A stretch of DNA of 64,000 nucleotides from Stappia indica (GCF_001696535.1 NZ_MBQE01000001.1:1426001-1490000); one strand, 5' to 3'. Shown: positions 41,519 to 50,597, counted from the stretch's first letter. Program-made: numbers and translations. Notes: a model not told the origin generated them from the sequence alone.

Positions 41519-42480
41519 CGCGCACGCCTCTTCTTCAGGAGGCCAAGCGCATCACTGGCCAGGCCGACGATCCCGCGCGGCATGAAGATCGTCGCCAGGA
41601 TGAGAATCAGGCCATAGATCACCAGACGGAAGCTGTCGGCGAACCGCAGATATTCCGGCAGAAAAACGATTGCGAAGGCGCCGATGATCGGCCCCGTGAT
41701 CGTCCCGCTCCCCCCCAGGATCACGGCCAGAACCGCATCCATGGATTGTGCGATGGTGAAGATCTCGGGATTGATGAAGCTCTGGTAGTGGGCATAGAGC
41801 GCCCCGGCAAAACCGGCAAACATGGCGCTGACGACAAAGGCAAAGAGCTTGTACTTCCAGGCAGCCAGTCCGGCGGCTCCGACCAGTGTTTCGTTCTGAC
41901 GGATCGCGACCAGGACCCGGCCCAGCCGGGAATTGACGATCAGGGCCGTCAGAGCGGTCACGCCCGTCGCTGCGATCAGCACAAAATAGTAATAGGTCGT
42001 GCGGTCGGCGAAATTGATCGCCCCGTCCTTGCCGGCGCCGGGCTTGGGAATCCCCATCAGGCCAGCCTCGCCATTGGTCAGATCGGTCAGATTCAGCAAG
42101 ACGATGAAAATGACCATGTTGAACGCGAGCGTGACGATGGCGAAATAATGCCCCTTCACGCGCAGGCTCGGATACCCCGCGACGAGCGCGAAAAGAGCCG
42201 TGATCAGCGGCGCAGACAGGATCGTCAACCAGACAGGAAGGCCGAAGTTGAGCCCCAGAAGGGCCGTTCCATAGGCCCCGATCCCCATGAACCCGGCCTG
42301 GGCAATCGACACATAGCCGGTGAAGCCCTGAATCAGGTTCTGACCCTGCGCAACAATTACCCAGATCAACGCAAGAACCGACAGGTGGATGTAGTATTTC
42401 GTCGAAATGAAGGACGGAAGGACGATCAGTCCGGCCAGAATTGCCAGATAAAGCAACCCGTTTTTCCTGGTGAGCGTCAT
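41515..42480 (-). CDS. livM: Liv-type ABC permease LivM (second cluster)
   Basis: 321-aa membrane protein with GFTGYVSIAQAGFMGIGAYG (~52-71), YPSLRVKGHYFAIVTLAF (~106-123) and the QNETLVGAAGLAAWKYK loop. It is unlike the first-cluster LivM in detail, so this is a separate transporter, not a duplicate. ATGA overlaps both neighbours (LivH start, acyl-CoA dehydrogenase). Confidence 0.92.
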   Translation of the reverse strand: MTLTRKNGLLYLAILAGLIVLPSFISTKYYIHLSVLALIWVIVAQGQNLIQGFTGYVSIAQAGFMGIGAYGTALLGLNFGLPVWLTILSAPLITALFALVAGYPSLRVKGHYFAIVTLAFNMVIFIVLLNLTDLTNGEAGLMGIPKPGAGKDGAINFADRTTYYYFVLIAATGVTALTALIVNSRLGRVLVAIRQNETLVGAAGLAAWKYKLFAFVVSAMFAGFAGALYAHYQSFINPEIFTIAQSMDAVLAVILGGSGTITGPIIGAFAIVFLPEYLRFADSFRLVIYGLILILATIFMPRGIVGLASDALGLLKKRRAR

Positions 42481-43337
42481 TTCGCGCCTCCGAGCAGACC
42501 TTGCGGGCGGAACAACAGGACGACAATCATCACGACGAAGGCAATGACGTCCTTGTAAGCTGAGGACAGAAAGCCGGCCGCAAGCGCCTCTGTGACGCCC
42601 AGCACGAGGCCGCCGATGATTGCCCCGGGAATAGAGCCGAGCCCCCCCAGGATCAGCACGGCAAAGCCCTTCACGACCATCGCCTCGCCGACACCCGGCG
42701 CGATGGCGAAGAGGGAGCCGACCATGACGCCCGCCGCAACGCCGAGCATGGTGGACATCGCGAAAACAATCAGCGGGATGCTGCGGACATTCACGCCCAT
42801 CAGGATCGCCGCATCGCGGTTCTGCGCCACCGCCCGGATCGCCTGGCCGGTCTTGGTTCCCTCCACGAAGGCGGTCATGGCGATGACCAGCACCGTCGCG
42901 GCCAGGATGACGTAGAGCCGCGTCTCGGGGATGGTCACCCCCGCGATCTCGAACACCCGGTCGAAGCCGGTCGGGATCACCACCTGATCGGCCCCGAAAA
43001 GCTGGAGATTGATCCCTTCGACCATCATGGTCAGCCCGAGCGCGATGATGAAGGCATTGATGTGATTGGCGTTTCTGACCGGGCGGTAGGCAAGAAACTC
43101 AATCAGCCCGCCCACCCCCATGCCCACGATCAACGCGACCGGAATGGCAAGCCAGAGCGAAACGCCCTGGGAAGCCACGAGCACATAGACCAGATATCCG
43201 CCGAACATCGACACCGACCCGTGTGCGAAATGCGCGATGCCGAGGATGCCGAACACCGTGGTCAGGCCGAGGGCGATCAGCACATAGACACTGCCGATCG
43301 CCACGCCATTCGTGATCTGCTGAACAAGCTCCAGCAT
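42477..43337 (-). CDS. livH: Liv-type ABC permease LivH (second cluster)
   Basis: 286 aa from ATG 43337 (MLELVQQITNGVAIGSVYVLIALGL). GIAHFAHGSVSMFGGYL and AIRAVAQNRDAAILMGVNV are the family loops; ends LLFRPQGLLGGAK. A longer frame to 43469 overlaps the binding-protein gene and is not preferred. Partner of LivM; 4 nt after the binding-protein gene. Confidence 0.92.
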   Translation of the reverse strand: MLELVQQITNGVAIGSVYVLIALGLTTVFGILGIAHFAHGSVSMFGGYLVYVLVASQGVSLWLAIPVALIVGMGVGGLIEFLAYRPVRNANHINAFIIALGLTMMVEGINLQLFGADQVVIPTGFDRVFEIAGVTIPETRLYVILAATVLVIAMTAFVEGTKTGQAIRAVAQNRDAAILMGVNVRSIPLIVFAMSTMLGVAAGVMVGSLFAIAPGVGEAMVVKGFAVLILGGLGSIPGAIIGGLVLGVTEALAAGFLSSAYKDVIAFVVMIVVLLFRPQGLLGGAK

Positions 43338-43341
43338 GGTC

Positions 43342-44562
43342 TCAACCGTCGATGGAGCTGAGGAAGCGGGAATAGTCCTCGGCAACCGAAGGCAACTCTT
43401 GCACGAACACCCATGCACCGTCCTGCCACTGGAATGCGCCGTTGGTGGTGTAGGCCTGTCCGTTGCCATCGAACATGCGTCCGTCGATCGGGATGTATTG
43501 CATCACCGCCTCCTTCGGCACCGGCAGTTCCCGCAGGGCCTTGGCCACGGCCGCGGCATCCTCGACCGTCCCGGCCTTCAGGATCGCATCGCGCAGCGCA
43601 TAGAGCTGGTCATAGGCATAGGGCGAGCTCGGCGAGGGCTGGACACCAAACCGTGCCGTGAAATTCTCGTGGTAGGCACGACCGGTCTCCCCCGTCGACT
43701 GCAGGGTCAGTTCGGTCGGCCGCAGATCCCACACGCCTTCCATCTGCTCGGAGGAGGCGACGCGCAGGAACTGTTCCTCGCTGCCGCTGGTAAAGCCGTA
43801 GCGCGGCACATCGAGCCCCAGTTCCACCGACTGGCGGTAGACGAAGGCCGCCGGCTCGACATACCCGACCACCAGCAACGCATCCGGCTCCAGCGCCCGG
43901 ATCTTGGTCAGCTGCGGGCTCATGTCGCGATCTTTCAGGCCAAAGGCCTCGCGCGTGACGATCTCACCGCCGCCTTTGACGAACTCGCGCTCGAACGCGT
44001 CGACATACATGGCGTAGAACGAGGTTTCGAGGGCCCCGATCACGGCAACCCGCTTGTGACCCTTCGAGGCAACGAAGGTTCCGGCTGCCGCCCCCGTGTA
44101 GTCGGCGGGCGGGCGGGTGCGCACCAGATTGTCTATCCCGCGCGTGGTGATCGAGCGTTCGGCGGCATTGCCGACCAGCATCACCGCATCTTCATTCTGG
44201 ATGAAGGAGGCCACCGCGCCGGTCGCTCCGGAACAGCAGAAGCCCAGCAGAAACCGCGCGCCATCCCGGTCGATGAGCTTGCGCACGCTGTTCGAGGCCT
44301 CGGTCGGATTGGCCTTGTCGTCATAGGACAGGACCGTGATCTTGTAGGTGTCCTCGCCGAGACGGATGCCGCCGGCTGCATTGACCTCTTCCGCGGCCAG
44401 TTCCACCGCCCGTGCCTGCGGCACGCCATAAACGGCGGCGGGCCCGGTCAGCGCATCGCTGACGCCGACCACAAGGTCCTTTTCCGCCGCGCCGGCCAGA
44501 GACGTGGAGGCTGCGAGCACGGCAGCAGCAAGCCCCGCGCCGATCGTGGATCTGCGTTTCAT
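43342..44562 (-). CDS. livK: Liv-type periplasmic substrate-binding protein (second cluster)
   Basis: 406 aa, ATG 44562 with AGGGAGGAACTC upstream. Signal peptide MKRRSTIGAGLAAAVLAAST to cleavage near SLAGAA-E. Mature start LVVGVSDALTGPAAVYGVPQ is the type I binding-protein pattern. Adjacent CC pair in LGFCCSGATG (~105) is unusual. It recognises the cargo-pathway substrate, unknown from sequence. Confidence 0.92.
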   Translation of the reverse strand: MKRRSTIGAGLAAAVLAASTSLAGAAEKDLVVGVSDALTGPAAVYGVPQARAVELAAEEVNAAGGIRLGEDTYKITVLSYDDKANPTEASNSVRKLIDRDGARFLLGFCCSGATGAVASFIQNEDAVMLVGNAAERSITTRGIDNLVRTRPPADYTGAAAGTFVASKGHKRVAVIGALETSFYAMYVDAFEREFVKGGGEIVTREAFGLKDRDMSPQLTKIRALEPDALLVVGYVEPAAFVYRQSVELGLDVPRYGFTSGSEEQFLRVASSEQMEGVWDLRPTELTLQSTGETGRAYHENFTARFGVQPSPSSPYAYDQLYALRDAILKAGTVEDAAAVAKALRELPVPKEAVMQYIPIDGRMFDGNGQAYTTNGAFQWQDGAWVFVQELPSVAEDYSRFLSSIDG

Positions 44563-44629
44563 GAGTTCCTCCCTAGTGTCGTTGTTCACGCCCGGTTCCG
44601 CCGGACGGTTTCGGTCTCCCGCGCCCCGC

Positions 44630-45334
44630 TCAATCGCCAAGATAGGCGCGGGCGACGTCCGGGTTTTGCTGCAACGCCTCGCCGGTTCCCTCCAGAACCA
44701 CCTTGCCGACCTCGAAGAGGTAAGCGCGGTCCGCCAGCTTCAGCGCCATCAGCGAATTCTGTTCGACAAGCAGGATGGTCATGCCCCTCGCCTTGATCCG
44801 GGCGATGGTCTCGGCCACTTCCGCGACGATTTTCGGGGCCAGTCCAAGCGACGGCTCATCGAAGATGCACACTTTCGGTCGCGCCATCAGGGCACGGGCA
44901 ATCGCCAGCATCTCCTGCTCGCCGCCCGACAGGGTGCCCGCGGCCTGCCGCGCCCGTTTCCGCAGGATCGGAAACATCTGCATCATGTCATCGAGATCGT
45001 CGGCCTGCTCCGCGTCGCGGCGGGTGTAGGCCCCCAGCTTCAGATTCTGGAGCACCGTCATTTCAGGAAAGACCTGACGCCCCTCCGGACACATGGTGAT
45101 GCCCGCCCGCACGATCTCGTGTCCGCTCGCTCCGGTGATGTCGCGGCCCTGGAACCGGACCGTTCCGCCGCGCGGCTTTACCAGACCGCAAACGGTTTTC
45201 AGCGCCGTGCTCTTTCCCGCGCCATTGGCACCGATCAGCGCAACGCATTCCCCCTGGTTGACGTGAAAGTCGATGCCGTGCAGCACCTCGATCTGGCCAT
45301 AGCCAGCCTTCAGTCCGCTGACCTCCAGCATCAC
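44630..45334 (-). CDS. livF: Liv-type ATP-binding protein LivF (second cluster)
   Basis: 234 aa with Walker A GANGAGKST (~36-44), signature LSGGEQEML, Walker B VCIFDEPSLGLAP, all canonical. Overlaps livG by 4 nt. Unlike the first cluster the order is G-F-K-H-M, then acyl-CoA dehydrogenase, MDR and synthetase. Confidence 0.93.
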   Translation of the reverse strand: MMLEVSGLKAGYGQIEVLHGIDFHVNQGECVALIGANGAGKSTALKTVCGLVKPRGGTVRFQGRDITGASGHEIVRAGITMCPEGRQVFPEMTVLQNLKLGAYTRRDAEQADDLDDMMQMFPILRKRARQAAGTLSGGEQEMLAIARALMARPKVCIFDEPSLGLAPKIVAEVAETIARIKARGMTILLVEQNSLMALKLADRAYLFEVGKVVLEGTGEALQQNPDVARAYLGD

Positions 45335-46134
45335 GCGGCCTCCCCGAGATAGGCGTCGACGACCCTTTGATCGGACCGGATTTCCCGTGGCGTCCCTTCG
45401 GCGATCTTCTCTCCGAAATTGAGCACGGTGATGCGGTCACACACTTTCATGATCAGGGACATGTGATGCTCGATCACCAGCACCGCGTGCCCGCGTGCCC
45501 CGAGCGCAAGAATGAGATGGCTCAACCGGTCCCGCTCATGCGAAACCATGCCGGCCGCCGGTTCATCCAGTAGAATGACCGCTGGGTCGGCGGCCAGCGC
45601 CGTGGCGATCATCAGGAACCTCTGATCAGCGGCAGAAACTTCCTCGATCCGGGTATCGGCGAGATCGGCAAGGCCGGTCAGTTGCAGGATCTCGTCGAGC
45701 CGGCCCCGCAATTCCGGTTCCATGCGCGCCCCGGAGCGGAGCATCGACCAGACGCCGCGCCTGGTCCTCGCCGGCTCCGCGCCCAGCAGAACCTGCTCGC
45801 GAACCGTGAATTCGGGAAAGACACTGGCCGTCTGGAAGGTCCGCGTCAGGCCGGCCTGCACCCGGGCATATTCCGGCAGATGGTGCACCGGCTTGCCGCG
45901 CAAGCGGATTTCGCCCGAGGTCGCGGGAAACACCCCGGCCAGTGTGTTCACCGTGGTCGACTTGCCGCTGCCATTGGGCCCGATCAGTCCCATCACCTCT
46001 CCCCGGGCGATGCCGAAGGACAGGCCGTCGAGCGCCTTCACGCCGCCAAACGTCTTTCCGAGATCGCGAACGTCTAGTGCAAGGTCCACCGCATCCTCCC
46101 TGCCTGCGTCTCCTCCACGCAGGCCTCCATCCAT
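45331..46134 (-). CDS. livG: Liv-type ATP-binding protein LivG (second cluster)
   Basis: 267 aa from ATG 46134 (AAGG upstream; 46173 and an internal GTG are alternatives). Walker A GPNGSGKST, Walker B VILLDEPAAGMVSHE. The signature reads VSAADQRFLMIATAL without LSGGQ. First gene of the cargo operon, transcribed away from the LysR gene. Confidence 0.9.
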   Translation of the reverse strand: MDGGLRGGDAGREDAVDLALDVRDLGKTFGGVKALDGLSFGIARGEVMGLIGPNGSGKSTTVNTLAGVFPATSGEIRLRGKPVHHLPEYARVQAGLTRTFQTASVFPEFTVREQVLLGAEPARTRRGVWSMLRSGARMEPELRGRLDEILQLTGLADLADTRIEEVSAADQRFLMIATALAADPAVILLDEPAAGMVSHERDRLSHLILALGARGHAVLVIEHHMSLIMKVCDRITVLNFGEKIAEGTPREIRSDQRVVDAYLGEAA

Positions 46135-46185
46135 CGGCACCTTAGTCAGCCTCCTTCCGGCGCGGAATTTCAAAAAACTGTCAAA

Positions 46186-46204
46186 CTATCCAAAAATTCG
46201 ATAG
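46186..46204. promoter_or_regulatory. LysR-type operator (CTATC-N9-GATAG)
   Basis: Perfect CTATC / GATAG inverted repeat with an AT-rich 9-nt centre, extended by TCA...TGA on either side. It lies 52 bp from livG and 55 bp from the LysR gene start, the normal place for an activation site. Contains the T-N11-A pattern of LysR boxes. Confidence 0.65.
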
Positions 46205-46258
46205 CCTGACGGCAAAGCGCGACGCCTCAATTCAGAATTGCAGAACGGAAGTCGACAC

Positions 46259-47146
46259 TTGGATCAGATCAGAAACCTGAATTCTCTTCAGATTTTCTTC
46301 GCCGTTTCGGAGCTGAAGAGCGTCAGTGCGGCAGCGCGGGCCCTGACGACCAGCCAAAGCGCGGTCAGCTATCATATCAAGAAATTAGAGGATGACCTCG
46401 GCGTGCCGCTGTTCGACAGACGCTTCGATGGGCTGGAGCCGACGGCTTTCGGCAGCCTGCTCGCCAGCCATGTCGGCAAGGGATTTGCCGAGATCCGCGC
46501 CGGGCTCAAGAACATCGCCAGCCTGCGCAATGGACGCGAGGTCTGTGTGGCCATGGTTCCGATGTTCGCCAGCCGCTGGCTGGCCCCGCGCATTGCCCAT
46601 TTCTGGGAGGCTCATTCCGATGTCCAGCTGAGCTTCGTTCACCATGGCAACAACTACACCGAGCTGCCGCGCGGCACCCTGAATGCGGACATCGGCGTGC
46701 AATGGGGCCTCGGCAGATGGCCGGGTTTTACCGCGCAGGAGATTTTTGCCGACGACCTGGTCGTTGTCTGCAGCCCCGTCTATCTGGAGCGGACCTGCAT
46801 CCGGACGGAGGCGGACCTTGCCCATTGCCGGCTGCTGCATGTCAACGATCACGACCTGTGGGGCGAATGGTTCGGGGAGGTGCTCGGCTTCCCGCCCGAT
46901 CCCCGGAACCGGATGCTGCTGGAGGACCGGAGTTTTCAGCTCAGTTCCACCCTCAACGGCGTCGGCGTCTCGCTGATGGTCAAGAGCTTCGTGCAGGATG
47001 AACTGGCCGCCGGAACCCTGGTCAACCCGCTGGGCCGCACCTATCCAACACAGTGCCGCTATTATCTGGTCCAGCCGGAGAATTTCGCCCTGTCCGGGCC
47101 GGCCCGGAAATTCCGGTCCTGGCTGTTACAGGAGACCAAGGGGTAG
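46259..47146 (+). CDS. LysR family transcriptional regulator
   Basis: 295 aa from TTG 46259 (GGAAG seven bases upstream; TTG 46238 gives 302 aa). wHTH at ~1-60 (SLQIFFAVSELKSVSAAARALTTSQSAVSYHIKKLEDDLGVPLFDR) and a LysR substrate-binding domain at ~85-290 of the GcvA-like type (MVPMFASRWLAPRIAHFW). Divergent from the cargo Liv operon with a palindromic site between them, so it is the likely activator of that operon, responding to its substrate. Confidence 0.9.
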   Translation: MDQIRNLNSLQIFFAVSELKSVSAAARALTTSQSAVSYHIKKLEDDLGVPLFDRRFDGLEPTAFGSLLASHVGKGFAEIRAGLKNIASLRNGREVCVAMVPMFASRWLAPRIAHFWEAHSDVQLSFVHHGNNYTELPRGTLNADIGVQWGLGRWPGFTAQEIFADDLVVVCSPVYLERTCIRTEADLAHCRLLHVNDHDLWGEWFGEVLGFPPDPRNRMLLEDRSFQLSSTLNGVGVSLMVKSFVQDELAAGTLVNPLGRTYPTQCRYYLVQPENFALSGPARKFRSWLLQETKG

Positions 47147-47265
47147 GCCTGTCGGCCGATCCACACCACACCCGGTGCAACGCCGGCACAATAGCCGGCG
47201 TCGCTGCGCAGCGGCCGGCGCCCCACCTGGCCGATGAAATCCTGCCTCGAGCTCGCCTGAACCGC

Positions 47266-47463
47266 GTAGATGGATCCGCTCGCGCTTGAGGCGATTGAAG
47301 AAGCTCCCCACCACGGCGTTGGCGTGGCGGTTCCCGCGACAGCTCATCGAGTGCTCAAGATTACGGAGCTTCAGGAACGCCGCCCAGTCCATGCTGGTGA
47401 ACTGCGAGCCCTGATAGGAATGGACCAGTACGCCGTTCCTTCGGCTTACGACGCCACACGTTC
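47266..47463 (-). mobile_element. IS3-family transposase remnant
   Basis: Minus strand reads VWRRKPKER, a frameshift, then VLVHSYQGSQFTSMDWAAFL and NLEHSMSCRGNRHANAVVGSFFNRLKRERIH, i.e. the second half of an IS3 OrfB including the region of the last acidic residue. It differs from the remnant at 37138, so two IS copies bounded the cargo. Both ends are cut. Confidence 0.85.
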
Positions 47464-47730
47464 AGCAACGAGGACTTCCCCCTGCGCGGCTTCGTCTGCT
47501 GCGCCTCGTGCAGCCAGCCGATGACCGCCTGCTGGTCGAAGGGCCGCACGAAGCATTACGCCTACTATCTATGTGATACGCGCGATTGCCCGGATCGCCG
47601 AAAGTCGGTGCGCAAGGAGATCATCGAGGACGAATTCGAGACGCTGCTGGCATCGCTCAAGCCGAGCGCGCATCTCTTCCACGCGATCTACGAGATGCCG
47701 CGCGGCCAGCCGAAGAGCCGCCCTTTCTAA
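47464..47730 (+). pseudogene. Serine recombinase fragment (zinc-ribbon region)
   Basis: In frame: TFSNEDFPLRGFVCCASCSQPMTACWSKGRTKHYAYYLC, then DTRDCPDRRKSVRKEIIEDEFETLLASLKP. This matches the zinc beta-ribbon part of large serine recombinases (Cys pair CCASC and the later CDTRDC). The catalytic N-terminal domain and the far C-terminus are missing. Probably debris of the integrase that once moved a part of this island. Confidence 0.75.
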
Positions 47731-48446
47731 AGCTCGAGCTTTCCGCGCGATGCGAGTGTTTGAGCGCGCAACCTCGGGCGGTATCCCCACGGCTCTCCGT
47801 TTTCCGCCTCCCAATCCAGAGCCGGCTGGATGTTTTCCTCGGGAAGCCAGGGGACGTCGATCTCCCTGCAGTAGGTTTGCTTAAGGAAGCGAATCTTTTT
47901 CTTCTTCAACGCTTTCTCGAACGCGTCGGAACAGAAGACCCCGCTACCAATCGGTTGCAGATAGAGACCTTTCCATAAATGACGCGTCTCTATTGCCATC
48001 CGGCTCAGTACAATATCCTTTTCACGATCTATATCTATGCGAGGCTTGTCTATCTCCTCAAACCGGCCCCATCGAAATCTGGATTCCTTTACAAGAACAG
48101 TATCGACGGAGGTCATGCAGTTAAACACATAGTAATTCTGCTCAATCGAAAACCCGCTCTTTCTTCGCAATTTCAGCGGAAAGAACTGGTGTATGCCGGG
48201 CTCAAACTGCTCGACCAGGTCCTTGAAGCGTTGACTGACTGCGTTGCATCCCGGCATCGGAAAAACGTCGGGCACTCGCTTCTTCGTCGTTTGCTGAGCA
48301 GAAACGGGTATTTTGGTCGGATCAACCCAAAATCCCTGGCTGAGCCCAAAAGCTTTATCGCCTCGGTTGCCAAACTTGTCTTCGTCATCGAACTTGAATT
48401 GAGGAGTTGACCAAGCCTGGTAGACCAACTCAAGCAACCATGCCAT
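47727..48446 (-). CDS. Imm11 (DUF1629)-like immunity protein, orphan
   Basis: 239 aa, ATG 48446 with GGAGAGGAGCAACTCG upstream. FPMPGCNAVSQRFKDLVEQFEPGIHQFFPLKL (~62-93) and GVFCSDAFEKALKKKKIRFLKQ (~167-188) follow the Imm11 pattern (an SxRxxxL helix and a late FxS..l motif). Composition is clearly less GC-rich than its neighbours. Imm11 proteins protect against a co-encoded polymorphic toxin, but no toxin is beside it. Family call by motif memory; a search would settle it. Confidence 0.62.
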   Translation of the reverse strand: MAWLLELVYQAWSTPQFKFDDEDKFGNRGDKAFGLSQGFWVDPTKIPVSAQQTTKKRVPDVFPMPGCNAVSQRFKDLVEQFEPGIHQFFPLKLRRKSGFSIEQNYYVFNCMTSVDTVLVKESRFRWGRFEEIDKPRIDIDREKDIVLSRMAIETRHLWKGLYLQPIGSGVFCSDAFEKALKKKKIRFLKQTYCREIDVPWLPEENIQPALDWEAENGEPWGYRPRLRAQTLASRGKLEL

Positions 48447-48553
48447 CGAGTTGCTCCTCTCCGCCTTCCAAAAGACCAGCCTCGTGTTTCATGAATAAAT
48501 ATTCCCGATAACAAATTGAGACGGAGCATCGCTTGTCAGCCCCCCGGGAGCAG

Positions 48554-48810
48554 GCGGCAAAACGGGTTTTCATGAGCGAAAAGATGGTGGACGTGCTCGG
48601 CGAGACGTCAAACCAGTTGTTCGCTGAACTCGCCGAATGGGAAGCGCTTTTGAAGGATACGTCGCTGGCAAAGCGGCCCGGTCCGCCGACGCCTCCTCCG
48701 GCACCTTGAGCGAGGTGCCGACATGTCGACGAAGACGCCAATGGCTGGCCCGGACAGGGCCAGGCCGAAGACCACACCCTTTTCGATCCGGCTGACCGAA
48801 GACGAGAAGC
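48554..48810 (+). repeat. Direct repeat, copy 2 (mob-operon start)
   Basis: Partner of 36880-37137. Here it runs into an intact mobC and relaxase. Confidence 0.85.
48572..48709 (+). CDS. Small 45-aa protein upstream of mobC (copy 2)
   Basis: ATG start, MSEKMVDVLGETSNQLFAEL then AEWEALLKDTSLAKRPGPPTPPPAP. Conserved partner of the protein at 36900. It ends 13 nt before the mobC ATG. Likely an accessory protein of the relaxosome operon; no recognised domain. Confidence 0.62.
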   Translation: MSEKMVDVLGETSNQLFAELAEWEALLKDTSLAKRPGPPTPPPAP

Positions 48811-49139
48811 GCCTGCTGATGCAGCGCGCCGGGGCGATGTCCCTCGGCGCCTATCTGCGGAACCTCGTGCTGGCGGCCGGCGACAGAGCGCCCCGACCGC
48901 AGACGCGCAAACCGAGAAGTCCGGTGAAGGACCAGGAGGCGCTGGCTCGTGTGCTCGCCGCCCTCGGCAAGAGCCGCATCGCCAGCAACCTCAACCAGCT
49001 CGCCAGGGCCGCCAATATCGGCACCCTGCCGCTCACCACGGAGACGGAGCAGGACCTGCTGGAAGCCTGCGCCATGGTCGCCCGCATGCGCCGGGACCTG
49101 ATGGCGGCGCTCGGCTTTGTCGAAAAGGGCGAACAATGA
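48723..49139 (+). CDS. MobC-like plasmid mobilisation protein
   Basis: 138 aa. RHH-type N-terminal part TPFSIRLTEDEKRLLMQRAGAMSLGAYLRNLVLA (~19-52) and C-terminal helices with SNLNQLARAANIGTLPL (~83-99), the MobC signature. It binds oriT and helps the relaxase melt DNA. Overlaps the relaxase gene by 4 nt. An oriT is expected nearby upstream, but I did not find a nic motif. Confidence 0.85.
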   Translation: MSTKTPMAGPDRARPKTTPFSIRLTEDEKRLLMQRAGAMSLGAYLRNLVLAAGDRAPRPQTRKPRSPVKDQEALARVLAALGKSRIASNLNQLARAANIGTLPLTTETEQDLLEACAMVARMRRDLMAALGFVEKGEQ

Positions 49140-50416
49140 TCCTCGACGGCAACCAGCGCGGCGGTGCCCGCGAGCTCGCCATTCACCTGATGAAGCCGGA
49201 GAATGAGCATGTCGAGATCCACGAGATCCGGGGCTTCATGGCCGAGACGGTTTCGGGAGCCCTGCGGGAAGCCGAAGCCATCAGTCGGGGCACACGCTGT
49301 CGTCAGCATCTCTATTCGCTGTCCCTGAGCCCGCCGGAGATGGAGAACGTCTCCGTCTCGGTCTTCGAGGCGGCCATTGAACGGATCGAGGAACGGCTCG
49401 GTCTTTCCGGTCACCCTCGGGTGGTGGTGTTCCATGAGAAGAAGGGCCGCCGCCATGCCCATTGCGTCTGGTCGCGCATCGATGCCGAGACCATGACGGC
49501 AGTGCGGATGTCGCATGACCGGAGAAAGCTCGGCGCCCTGTCCCGCGAGCTCTATCTTGAGCACGGTTGGAAGATGCCGGAGGGCCTGATCGATCCGGCC
49601 TTGCGCAATCCGCTCAACTTCGACCGAAAGGAATGGTTCCAGGCACAGCGGGCGGGCAAGGACCCGCGCGACATCAAGGCGGCGCTCCAGCAATGCTGGG
49701 CGGCCTCGGACTCCGGCAAGGCCCTCGCCCATGCGCTCGAAGCGCGTGGCTACCACCTGGCACGAGGCGATCGCGGCCGCATCGTCGCCGTCGACACGCA
49801 AGGCGAGGTCTATGCCCTTGCCCGGTGGATCGGGCTGAAGACGAATGACGTACGCCAGCGTATCGGCGATCCCGACACTCTCCCCTCCGTCGAGGAGACG
49901 AGGCTCAAGGTCGGCAGCCTTGTCCGTGACCGGCTGTCCGGCTTCATCGGCAGCGTCATGGAAGATTTCGCCCATGCCGCCGCACAGCTGGAGGGGCAGC
50001 GGCTGGCGATGGTCGAACGCCACAGGAGAGACCGCAACGTCTTTGACGATGCACAGCGGCGCCGAGCGGACGACGAGGCCCGCCAACGTGCCTCACGCTT
50101 CCGCAAGGGGCTGCTCGGCCTGTGGGACCGGCTCACCGGCAAGCACAGCAAGCTCAAGGGCGAGATCGAGCGCGAGGCCGATGCCTGCGCGCTACGCGAC
50201 GCCACCGAGCGGCAGGCCCTTATCGACCGGCAGCGGCAGGAGCGCCTGGCTCTCCAGAAAGAGATAGATGAGGAGCGCCGTCAGCACGTGCGCGAACTCG
50301 CCCGCCTCCATCGCGAGATCAGCAGGACGGCCAAGATGCAGGAACAGGGTCAGGCGATCACCGTCGACCATAGCGACCGGCGGAGGAGAAGCAGGCAAAG
50401 AAAGTTGGAACTGTGA
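49136..50416 (+). CDS. Relaxase/mobilisation nuclease (VirD2/MobA type)
   Basis: 426 aa. Relaxase domain at ~1-200 with VVVFHEKKGRRHAHCVWSRID (~100-120), carrying the H-x-H metal site, and an N-terminal motif region NQRGGARELAIHLMKPENEHVEIHEIRG. Unusually the catalytic Tyr of motif I is not obvious. The C-terminal half is highly charged coiled coil (~265-420, many EIERE/RQERL repeats). It would nick oriT and pilot DNA through a borrowed type IV secretion system. No T4SS genes are in the window, so the element is mobilisable, not self-conjugative. Confidence 0.87.
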   Translation: MILDGNQRGGARELAIHLMKPENEHVEIHEIRGFMAETVSGALREAEAISRGTRCRQHLYSLSLSPPEMENVSVSVFEAAIERIEERLGLSGHPRVVVFHEKKGRRHAHCVWSRIDAETMTAVRMSHDRRKLGALSRELYLEHGWKMPEGLIDPALRNPLNFDRKEWFQAQRAGKDPRDIKAALQQCWAASDSGKALAHALEARGYHLARGDRGRIVAVDTQGEVYALARWIGLKTNDVRQRIGDPDTLPSVEETRLKVGSLVRDRLSGFIGSVMEDFAHAAAQLEGQRLAMVERHRRDRNVFDDAQRRRADDEARQRASRFRKGLLGLWDRLTGKHSKLKGEIEREADACALRDATERQALIDRQRQERLALQKEIDEERRQHVRELARLHREISRTAKMQEQGQAITVDHSDRRRRSRQRKLEL

Positions 50417-50597
50417 CGTCGCGCGAACCGCGAGCGAGTGACATGAGATCTGATCGTTGGCTGTGCCCGCCTTGAGCCCCCCAGAGAACTCAACAATCGG
50501 CAGCTACGCGCCCTCCTTGCCGTCGTTCAATGGCAATCACGCTGATCCCAGAAGCTGCCGTTGATCTGCATGGCCTCATCGGATGGACGACGAAGAA

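Noticed and set aside
36880-48810. Treating the repeats as a simple recent tandem duplication
   Set aside because: About 15 differences in 257 bp and different flanks point to two related but separate modules.
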